A stretch of DNA of 64,000 bases from Angiostrongylus vasorum (Eukaryota; Nematoda; Chromadorea; Rhabditida; Metastrongylidae), in NCBI GenBank assembly GCA_018806985.1, contig JADANN010000144.1, positions 186,001 through 250,000 on the forward strand, given 5' to 3'. A program made the position numbers and the translations under genes. Positions 24,781 through 36,200 of the stretch are shown here, piece by piece. Below the pieces are notes generated by a model. It saw only the letters and a list, made by a program, of their open reading frames with translations. It ran no database searches and was not told the origin of the DNA. How positions within the stretch are numbered: the first letter of the stretch is position 1; each line of letters begins with the position of its first letter.

Positions 24781-25734
24781 GTACAAAAAAGTGCTTGAAG
24801 GGACTATGAGAGGAAAAAACGGGTGTCGCTTACTCTATCAGTTTTGCCTTTTGATGAACACTTCATCCCTAAGGATATCGGGGAAAAAAATGGATGCGAC
24901 GACACATTGCAAATGCTTATTGTTCTTACGATAACAACATATTGCTTCGGAAGAGAAGAAACGGCTTTTACCACACTTCTTGTGCTAGACTATAATTTCA
25001 ACTTTAAGTGCCAAACTACAGCTTCCTTTAAGACGAATCAGTATGTATTGCTTGCAAACTTAGTAGTCATAGTAATATGTCTTATTCGTTCATTTCACGT
25101 GTCAGAACTTAAAGAAAACGAACTTGTGACTTTTGAAGACACAGCCACGGTTACGATTTTCATGTTACTCCCTCTATCCTGACATTTTTTCCCGAACAAT
25201 AACTATCCTAACTGTAACTAACTAGTCCGCTGGCCTTTGAGTTGGCTCAGTCTTGGACTTTACCAGATCTCTGCGTATAAAAATCGCACTCCTCAATTGG
25301 GGTGGAACGTCTGAAGGATGAATTTCTTGCTACACATCGCTCCGGTGACAGTTCATTGCTATTCTGAAAATAACGAGTTGGCTCGTTACTGCTTAAAAAA
25401 GAGAGTTTTTTATCCATGACTACTATGTGGGATGATATGCGAATCCATTAGCTGGATTGTGTGCCTAAACAAAAATCCCAGTCGATTTTCGATCACTTTA
25501 CGCGCTTATCTATCTAATATCGATCGCGAAATCAATTATACTCCCATGAGATACTTGTTGATAATAACTGATAATTGACAGTAACTGCATGTCATAATTC
25601 TATCCAAAAAAAAGGAAGAAGAAATAATTCCGTGCTATTCTGTGCTACCCATGTTTAATTTCCTATAGTGCAATTTTTTACTATACAGCGCATCTTTCAC
25701 AGCTACTATGCAGATACCAGCACTTCTAGGATTC
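24781..25734. other. Intergenic, no supported gene
   Basis: A plus-strand open frame of 119 codons (24823-25182) has no acceptor-donor context or recognisable motif. It could hide an upstream exon of the MiDAC scaffold gene, but nothing shows this. Confidence 0.3.
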
Positions 25735-26045
25735 GATTCATTTGCTCGCATCCATCATTAACGAAAGTCTTCGGACTTGTCGCGTGTGTGTTCGGCTCTT
25801 GTTTGAGGATTTTCGTTTCGCTATGAATGTCCTTAAGTGCTGGTTAAGTCGATTCTACCTGGAGTTCTTGGATAGCTGGGCTTCAGCATTCCCATTTGGA
25901 TTGCAGGGACTGATCTAAGCTCAGACAAGTCTGCTACTAATTTCACGACATCGGACGGATGAGGGTCTTCATAATCCCGGTGCATGGTCGAACCACTACC
26001 ATGTTGGTGATGGACATCATCACCACCACTGCGCATTGCACAACC
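25735..26045 (-). mobile_element. SINE family D, copy 1
   Basis: Matches 36830-37135 in order. On the minus strand GTGGTTCGACCATGCACCGG looks like a B box and GCGCAGTGGTGGTGATGATG an A box. The centre (AAATTAGTAGCAGACTTGTC) resembles the SINE1 core, while the 3' part differs. Confidence 0.6.
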
Positions 26046-26599
26046 AGATTTAAATTTTTGCTACGAACGCTTTATGGTTATAAGTCATTTGTTTTATTCT
26101 ACTGTTTCACTCTACCAATAGAGGCCTAGGAAAATAGCATTTTTTTGGACTATAGTTTCTTTGTAAGTAGAAAAAAATCCGTGAGAATAATGTGTTTCAT
26201 GTCTATTTTTTATTTTGCTTTGTATTTGTTTGTAAGAAACAGAATTTCTGGCCACCTGCCAAAAATTCCATGCTGCGACTGTTTCCAATCAACCGTCGAT
26301 TGAATTTTCACACAAGAATTGTTCTTAGAAGTTTTCCTGTCATAAACAGAAAAAAAAGCTGCTGAGAAAAGGAAACTTATCAGATTAAAAAAGATGTTCA
26401 TTATTTCGTTAGACGTGCACTTTTCTCTAAAAATGCGTAAATTCTCTACGAATACACAAAAATAGTTTGAAGCTTTCTTTCTTGGGAGATGCATAGAGAT
26501 TTTCTATTTCATTCTCTTGCGGTGCAACTGCCAACTGTGAGTGCGCCTTTCAAGTGCACTTTTTTTTGTGCTGCTTTCCTTTTTTCCAAGAGATAATTA
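26046..26599. other. Intergenic, no supported gene
   Basis: AT-rich. A 94-codon minus-strand frame (26210-26494) shows no recognisable domain. Confidence 0.35.
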
Positions 26600-27045
26600 G
26601 TAATATATAGCTTTTATCCACTTCCCATTATTTTTGTCACGGCAGGGTATTGTGCGAAATACAACCACAATGATGTGTGATATTTGCAAAACTTGGATCA
26701 CTGGCCACACCGAACGGCGGTAACACTTCTCGGAGCCCACGTGTTACGCACGGCATCACTGAACACCTCGTTGTGCCTTTCTCTTAGCCAATCTTTTTAC
26801 CCTAGCGGTGCTATCAGCAGTAATCCGTCAACGAGATTGATCTGGGAGTACAAATCAACCCAGTTAAACTGAGACTGTAGTCGAAATCAAAATGATTGCG
26901 TTGATGACATCGTTAGGGTAAAAAGATTGGCCGAGAGAAAAAGCAGAACGAGGTCCTCAGTGATGCTGTTGATAACACACGAGCCCCGGAACGGGTGGTC
27001 GTGGTTCGGTCTAGCTTGGCGTCCAGGTTTTGCAAATATCTTACA
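26600..27045. mobile_element. SINE2 pair in head-to-head inverted arrangement
   Basis: A minus copy (26600-26885) contains CACGGCAGGGTATTGTGCGA and AGCCAATCTTTTTACCCTA. A plus copy (26910-27045) contains TAGGGTAAAAAGATTGGCC and CCAGGTTTTGCAAATATCTT. Arms are about 130 bp with about 100 bp between. It lies just upstream of the first recognised MiDAC exon. Confidence 0.75.
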
Positions 27046-27229
27046 AAAATCAATAATTTAGCTAAAATCAATTTGAGATAGGAGAAAGTGTATATCGTTC
27101 GGTTCTTTTTTACTAATGCGTTAATTTCTTAGCTCATAGAAAACGAAGGAAAAGCTCATTAATTTCATTCAGTTCATCCGTACAATAGTTTTATGAACAT
27201 TCTATCGATTTATTGACCACTTTTTGTAG

Positions 27230-30200
27230 TCGACTTCGTTCACCGCGTTTCGTCGAACACGTCGGTGTTCAGCCTCGGGGCATTCATCCCTATACACCGC
27301 CTCCAATTCTGAGTCCAATGCGAAACGGTTCCGGACTTTTCTGGCAAATCGCGAAAAATCTTGGACATCCAGCTCAAGTGAGTTTTAAAAACTGTCGTCG
27401 CCACTCTTCTATTCAAAAAAAAATCTTTTCAATAAAGTCCTCTTGTAGGCTGCTCCGTCTATTTGTGTTAGGAATGCACAAAACGGTCACGCACCAGGTA
27501 TGTCACTTATCATACGGTTATAAATACAATAAAAGAACACCCAATTATTGGACAAAAAACTGTACTCTAATGATTTGGATTTCTAGAATAGGGGTCAGTT
27601 TCAGTTCTAATATTTACTGAATCAAGTTTTATGTTCCGTTTTTACCAAAGCCTACCACCGCCTCATCGTTGCTGTGAGGTGTTTCTGGGTGTCAGGCTGC
27701 GATGTATAACGAAGTGATTCATCCCCCCAGCGTGGTCTCCTAATCTGAGGAGGTTAATAGGAAACTGATACCAGGGATCCATCGCTGTCCTGGTATCAAA
27801 GTCGCATAGTGGCAAATCTCCCTCCGATCCACAAGGGCGGCGATTACCTGTGGTGGTGAGGACCTGTGGCAGACATTGGCTAGGCTGGCCTCGAGACTCC
27901 AGGGGATCACCCTGACTAAACCAGCAAAACTCCGAAAAGATGGGGATTATTCTCGGGCCCGCACAACCAGTGAACACGAGCTGTCCAAGTGTCCAAGTGT
28001 CCAAGTAAGTAGGTTTTTACCAACGAAATAGCTAGAGACTTAACTTGGAGGAGTAAAGAAAAAAAAGAGAACTAGACAGAATTTGATGTGAAACAACCAC
28101 TATGATGCTGCGCTGTTTGCAAAACTTGGTTCCCAGGCCAGATTCGCAAACGGCGAAACCGGCTGAAAACTGGCTGAGAGGAAGTCGAGCAAAGGCCTCA
28201 GTGGTGGAGTGTGTAACATGTGAGCCCCCGGAGAGGGTAATCACGGGCTCGAGGATGACCTGGAGCCCAGGTTCTGCAGATATCTCAGCATTATAGTGGT
28301 TGTATTTCACTTCATACCATACCGTTAAAGATTCTAGTTGGCAGAAAGTAACAAGTTAACTAGACAGAGTACTAGCAAAATAACATTGTTTCTCAGTTTT
28401 GCAAGTTTGTAGTTTATAAATTATTAAAAGAAGAAACGAATTGCCTTCGGTATGCCGCAGCTGTCCTTTGCACCACCCTCAGTTATCAGTAAATTAATGT
28501 AAATTTACCACAGATCCCAGATATATCTGTTTTATTTTGAGCACCATGGTTTTCCTTCATCGTTTTTCTTCTCCATTAGTTGTCAACAATTGGATTGTTC
28601 GCTATCCGATGACGTCACTGGCTAGCAGTGGAAGTTTCTGGAACATTTTTTTTGTAAGATCTCTTCTTAACTCTTCCAAAGTGTATCAGTTCAACCACAA
28701 CGATGCTAAAATTGTTCGCAAAACTTGGACTCCAGGCCAGATCGAACCACGATTACCCTTTACGGGGGCTGGCACAGTATACCGCGAAGGTCCTACCATC
28801 AATACCAGTTCGACTTCGATTAAATCATGATTTTTTAGTCATTTTCTTTTTTTTTCTTAACAAGGGTACAGATTAATATTGGTCATGTCTTCTAGCAGTA
28901 AATTAAAATATCTCATTGTCCTGTATCATACGCCTTCGTGCTCTCATTACTTCCGTGCTAATTTAATAGCAAGTTGAACTATTGACTTTTTCTTCAATTA
29001 AACTCATTGCCATAATTCCATATTGATAATCTATTTTTTATTTTCACTTATCGTGTTCCGCTTCATTTCCCCCTCATCAATGAATTTTCCTTACCATCCA
29101 ACTCCTGGGAAGTGTCATCCTCCAACTCCTGGGAAGTGTCATCCGAAGTTTGCAAAAATCGATAAACTGATAATGATGGGTTCTCTGGTGTTTATTCGAG
29201 AAGCGACCCGTCAAAGAGACATCATTATTCATAACTTTCTTCCCAAAATCACTCATCAGCCGATCAATCGATAATGAATAGATTAGTAAACAGGTCGATA
29301 TTGCAGAAGAACACGAAATGGACGACGGTTCGCCTGGATTGCGTATCGTAGACGAAGGAGCGGGACCTAGTGAGATCAGCTGCAGTGAAACCGTCGTCAC
29401 ATCGTCGGCTTCTGGATCCGTTCATCCGGCACGAAAAAATGGATTCATATGCAGTCAGGTGCATTCATAGAGAGGGAAAAAGATGCTATTAATAAAAATA
29501 CTAGTTTAATCTAACTATGTTGTGAAAGATCTTTTTGGAAGCCTCTTTATATCTGAAAATACTTAATGTGGGCAAACTAATGATTTGAACGCAGTAGAGG
29601 GTTCCAGTTCCAAGGTCGATTTTCTGTTGACCTCGGCATTGGGTTATAACTGCGCAGTCTTCTTTCTCAGCAGTCACGACGTTGTTCTACAACATATGTT
29701 CACTTTCGTACACATAGAACACGTACAACACAACGGTAGCTGACGTTGCGGCAGTATCGTCTTCTTCAGAGCCTGGAAGGGTTACTTATGTGCAATTTAC
29801 TGGGCCAAATGCTTCAACAATACATACAGAAAGACTGAAATATATATGGCAATCACATGATCAACAGCTTCTCGAAAAACCCACCGTTTTTTTTACGTGT
29901 CTTCACTAAGGAAGAACAGAACAGCTGATCAGAGTCGCTTATGCTTTGATGACTGTACCACCTCATATCAGAAATCGATGCGAAGGTACGAGGCCAGATC
30001 GCGTGTGACTTCTGGGCATTCCTCCCTGTTATTAATTGCAGGGTTCATGGCATTTGTCCAAAAAACCTCAAAGAGTTTGCGCGTTGGTGTTTGGGCTCCC
30101 GGTGGGAAGACCGTGACTTTTATATCAAAATTGTCTCCGCTATGCTTTTTGTATCCCTACCTGTGCCTAGTGGGTACTTTGTCTTGCTTTTCGCTTGCTA

Positions 30201-33200
30201 TCTAGCTGTTCTTTTATCCGGATGCATTATGGTCTGCTAATTTTGCCAATATGTTCATCTTCGCAAGATGAAAATCTATGTGGTAATCACCTGATGAACA
30301 GCTTCTTGAGAAAAACAAACAACTTCTTGAGGTTTTTTGGATAAATGCCAAGTATCCTGCAATGGATAGCAGGGAGGAATGCCCAGAGGTCACACGCGAC
30401 CTGGCCCCTTACCTTCGCATCGATTTCTGATGTGGGGTGGTGCAGTCATCAACTATATGCGACTCTGATCGGCTGTTCTTCGTCGGGAGAAGGCACATAA
30501 AAAACGGTGTATTTTTCGAGAAACTGTTGATTATGTGACTGCGTAGTTTTTATCCTTCTGTCTGTGTTACTGAAGCGTTTGACCTCGTAAATACCGTATC
30601 AATATAGCCTTCCGGGCTCTGAAGAAGGCGGTACTGCCGAAATGTCAGCTACTGTTGTGTTGTATGTTTTTTGTGTACGGAAGTAAACGTATGCTGTAGA
30701 ACAACCTCAGTACATTGTTTTCTTGAAGGGCATCTATTGATTTGAGTGTTCATTTTACGTGGTCATTTCTTTTACAAACAAAAAATAATAATGTGGAAGA
30801 TCTGTTTGCCTGTCTAGCCGAATAATACTGAGTTCTTCTGATGGCTATAGGATATAGGACAACGTATAAGTTTTCTTCAGTTAGATTCATGCATAATAGT
30901 TCTTTGTTTCAGTCCACGTTTGCCGATGAATTAGAGGCATTACGTAAAATATCATGGGCATCAACATCATCGTCAACAAAGTGAGCTTGTTCTTTATGGA
31001 AAGAAAGCTCTATACAGACTGAACTCTGTAAGAATTTTCGAATTCTTGAAGATCTGCTGAAGACATTCTCCGTAAGCATTCAATGGATCCGGATGAGTAT
31101 CTACGTAAAGCATCCTGCATATCCGATTGCTATTATGATCTATCGAGCGACACATGGCCAAAAATGAGCGATGCTATACCGTGAGTTACTGTAGCTCTAG
31201 TCATCTAGACATATCGCAAGCGTGTAGTGCTATTAGTTTGAGGTAGGTGTTTCCCGCAATATAATTCGGCTGCTGGATCTTTCGCTACTTGGATCTCATG
31301 CCCCAAGCTTCCATCCTTTTTGGAGTCGGCAAACTCCTAACATACTTGTCTGGGACGATGGAAACACTTTTTTGATAACCACAATAATGCTGAGATATTT
31401 GCAGAACTCCGGACCGCAGGTGTCTACGGTGGAGATCGAACATGTTATTATCCCTTCGGGGGGCTAACGCGTTCACCACCTCACCGTGTTGGTCCTGACA
31501 CCTATTTGATACATCGAGAATTCCCCATATGTCATCGTATAGGCCAAATTTACATTCAATCACCTCTAGGGCGGTACGAATGGAGTCGAATGCGTGATGC
31601 ATCTCTGAGGGAATGACCAATGCTGATTACTTCATCTTTTATTGGTCTTGGTATTTTCTACTTCATAGCATTTTTTCCTTCACCATCGTAATTTGCCTAA
31701 CTTGCCTTATGGACTATTTTCAGTCGAACTTAAGAAGGATTTATCTCATGCATTAATATTTCAAAACATTTTTCTAGGCATATCAATATTGGACGTGAAT
31801 ATCAAGCTCGAGTACGAAAATGGAATGACAGAAAGGTGAGGGGGAAGATGATTTCATACGAAACTCATTACAATTTTTTTCCATTATGCAAGTTTGCTTT
31901 AATTTTTTGGTGTACTGGTGTGGATTTAAAAGTTGCTTAGAATTTTAGTAACGAAGACCGAATCATTTATTCGTTTTCTTTCGATTCTTCAAAATCCATT
32001 CATCTCCTTTCATATTGTTCTTCTTAAACATCTATCTTCTTTGTATTTTTTTTCTTTTGGTTATTGTATTAATACAAAGAAATTATACCGAAGAACTCCT
32101 TGTAACACGATAACTGAAGTAGTTCCGAGTTAGATTGCTTCCCAGTAACCATTTTCTGGCGTTTTTCTTTTTCTTATTCTTTCCCCTTTCTCTTCTCTTC
32201 CTCATTCTTCTTCTTTACCGGGTTTGTTTCTTTCGTTTTTTTTTCTTTCGCAAACACGTAGTGTCACTGAAGCGGTCAAAGTTTGATGATTATGAGAGCG
32301 AGTAAGACGAGTAACCACTACACTAATGGTCGTAAACAATCATTCTACGATCCCACTGAACTAATTCCTCTATGGTTGTTTTTTCTTTAAAGCGCAGAGA
32401 GAAACCGGTGCTTATTCCAAAGAAACCAATTTTTTTTAAATTTTAATTAATTAATTTTAATTTAATTTAAGATTTTTTGTAATGAGACAGAGGGACTTTC
32501 TCGAACATTTATTGTGCTTGCAGGTGGTTCTGTTGTATGGAACTACACCAAAGGCAATTTTTTGCGAAAAAAAAATGTAAATGTTAACTTTTTTCCGTTG
32601 ACAAGCTCATGGATGAGCTAGCTGATCAGTGGAAAGAGTACATATTTGATTAGTCGTGCCGACGTTAAGGAAAAAGTCGGTTTTTGAAATGCAAATACCT
32701 AAATATTTATTTGACAAATATTTGTCTAAATATTCATTGCGACTATTTATCATTGTTGTTACTATCTTTCCTTATCTTTTATTTACTATTCTTTACTCTT
32801 CAATAAGGTCGCGTGTGGCGCAGTAGTTGGAGACGCCCTGCAATACACACGGGATCGAATCCCGCGCACATGGCCCACCAAAGTCTCTATCCCTTCGGGG
32901 TCGGCAAATTGGTACCAGACTTGTCTGGGAGGATAGCAGCACTGGCTCGATTCATCAGTAGGACACCGAGAGTCGTTGTAAAGGCCACATATGCATTCAG
33001 TCACCTCCAACGATGCTTGATGAAGTCGAATGCATGGCGCATCCCTCTGGGATTGATCAACGCCGAGAGCTTTATCCTTTTTATCCTTTCACTCTTCAGT
33101 AATACTATTTGTTAAATATTCATGTTTTTAAGTTGTGAAATATTTCAGTGATGATATTTATCCTTTCTTCAAAGAAAAATCTCTAGATGTTCCGAAAGTG

Positions 33201-36200
33201 AAACTCTTTCAGCGCTGTGAAACGCAATCAGTTCCATCTGTACGATAAGTTTTTGCTAGTTGTACAGCTAAAAAAAAGTTATTTATACTAAATTTTTTGG
33301 TCAAATCAATAAATGGCCATTACTTGTGAGCTCGCATTTTTTCATAATCACCATTGGATTAGCATTTTGGTGCTCTAACCCTCTCAAGAACTAATAGTAA
33401 GCGTAAAAAGCTAAGACATCTTATAAAAAAGTTGAGAACATGGGAATATCTAGCAAGCAGGTCTATACCTCCGTTTAAGTTTTTTTTTGAAAACGTCAAA
33501 GTAGGTCTTCAGATTCACAACTCTGAGCTCGAAGCTATTGAAGACCGAGATGAGATCATCTTCTCACCAGACATCTTGTCTGACATCGAAAATGATCAGA
33601 GTAAGTTTATTTGTTAAATTCCTCCAATGTTACTTACTGCAAGACTATTCTCTAACGTTTAGTTGAAGCGTTTGAACTACTCGCATGCAGTCAAGCTATT
33701 CCGAGACCGGGACGGAATAAGGTCAGTTGAATAATTTCAGAGTTTAAAAACAAAAATGTCTCAGCGCCAGTCATTTAAGGCGGTTCCTTTTTAATATGCA
33801 CAGTGCGGAATGTTTTCGACTACCTCATTTTGAAAGTACCTACTGCTTGCCTAAAAAAAAAGAACCTTAATTAAGTTTGAGCGCTAAGACCTCCAAACAC
33901 CAGTATTATACGAGATGTTGTTGGTCCATTATCCTACTATCCCATGATCACGAGGAATAGTGAGGGACCAAACACAATTTACATTTGTTTTGTAATTTAC
34001 TCAGTATAGGCAACACGTACTGGAGTTTCTCCACCTGGATTTGTGAAGTAGTCGTGCTAAAGGTTTCTGTTGTTCATCACGACAGGCTGTGCTTTGTGGT
34101 TCAAGCGAAGATTTGTCATCTTGCGATTACTTTTCTGCAGGAACAGCGGCGATTCCTGGGATTCGTATACAATTAGCTAAATATCTAGCTGGTCTAATCG
34201 CGCTCCATTTGTGTATGGAGCTGTTTGCTTGGAGTTAAATCCTCACTATACGTCGTTGTTTGGCATCCAAAACACTCGGCAGCCACAGTGAAGCGGAAAT
34301 CCATTGGAGGGAACCGTTCAATAATAGGATATACATTGGATATCATACACACGTAGTGGAAAGATTTATTCAATACTGGCTGACATTTCGGTGGTTTTGC
34401 TTTCTTCAGATGTTGGAAAGGACAAATTGAAATACAACCTTCTCATTCCAACACTTTCATAACCTCAACAAAAAGAACTCAGTGCATAAATTCCATTCGC
34501 ATAACAAAAAGCTTTTTTTTAAAACTCACACTTTCGTTGTTTGTAAGTCTTCCAGTTATTGTTGGAGACCAGCAAAAGAGCCTTACATGGGCGAGAAATG
34601 TGCCTTGCTCAGGTTCTACTCTTTTCGCCAACGTATTCATCCTCACTGCTACCGATTTCTCTGGACCGGCGCTTTTTAAAAATCGCTTTATAGCAGTGCT
34701 TACCTTGTTAGAGATAAAGGGCAGGTTAGACGGGGCCTTGTTCTCGCTGGACATATTGTTTGAGAGCATGGTTCTTCCTCTAAACTTATCCCAAGGGCTT
34801 GCCGTTTCGTAGCCGTTGAAAATGGTTGTTTTCCGAGTCAAGTTCAGGGATTCTTCCTTCGGCGCTCTTCTTATGCGCACGCTTGTGGCTGTTCGAAACG
34901 TGTTTCTCACAAGATTCCTTTTATGTGTGGGAGGTGAGGGGAGAGGTAAAAAGGAACCGAAGTGTTTTTGTTATTGGTGATTCAGCCGTTTCTGGATAGG
35001 TTAACGTTCAGAAACTGAAGCCAGTCTTTCTTCGGTCTCTCAGGGGTGAAGCAAATTTTCTGTAGTACGTGCTGCCATAATATATTTAATATTCAAAGGT
35101 TTTAAGGATCAAGGAAACTGATGCAGCTTTTCGGTCCTTGTGAAGAATTTGCGTGGACTACTATCAAATTGTGTTTGAAAATTCTAGGAACTAGCGCTTC
35201 ATCTCTTGATGGAGAATAAGGGTAACATCGAAGCAGCTGTAGCAGACCTACTCCGTTCTGATACTCTTGACTGGGAACAATATCAGGTTATTACTCTAAA
35301 ATATTTCGACAGTGTTTTAAAAACATTGAAAATACTTAGAGAGCTATTTTTATTATTTTTTTAATGTTTTGTACGTGAGTAATTGAATTTTTACACTTTT
35401 TCCATCCCAGTAAAATAAAAGGGAAGGAGAATTTTACGGCGTCCTCTCTCAGTTAATTACAAGTTTCTAGCACTAAGGTGTACTTCGGGTTTTAGTGCCC
35501 TGAACAGTAGAAAAAGAAACCTCCGATTCTTTATCGACTTTATAACACCACCTTAAAACATTGATTTCAATGCATATTGTTTCGGTAGTTTATTTTGCCT
35601 TACTCAATGAATACAGTAGCTATCAGGAAGTTGTAATGGGCTTCAAATACATGAAAAGAGAGGAAAAATGAAAGATGTGTGACACACACATGGGATATAT
35701 GTAAATGAGAATAACTGAAATGTGAGACGAGAAGAAGGCGCAGTAGGCTTCGTAGAAATTGTAATCGCTTTTATACTGTAGATTATCTATGGTTCACACT
35801 ATCTCGACTCGGTTAATTGGACTCCGGAAGAAGTGAACGCGTTCCAGGATGCCATTTATAAAACGGAGAAGGATTTTCATCAAGTTGCACAGGAGGTGCA
35901 TACTCTTCATATTGATACGATTGCTATGGTTATCTGTTTAATGATTATTTGGTTGTGATTATGGCTGATTTATTGATCATGACCGATTATTTGTGTAAAG
36001 GGCGCATATGGCACAGTGGTCGGAGACGCCCTGCAATACATATGGGATCAGTTTCCGTGCCCCTGGCCTACCAAGCCTTCCATCCCTCCGGGGTCGGCGA
36101 ATTGGTACCAGGCTTGTCTGGGAGGATAGCAGCATTGGCTTGATTCATCGGTAGGACACCGAGAGTCATTATGTAGGCCAAATATGCATTCAATCGCCTC

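Noticed and set aside
32807..32880. tRNA gene
   Set aside because: A and B boxes are present but no full cloverleaf or proper acceptor stem; it is the head of a SINE with many copies.
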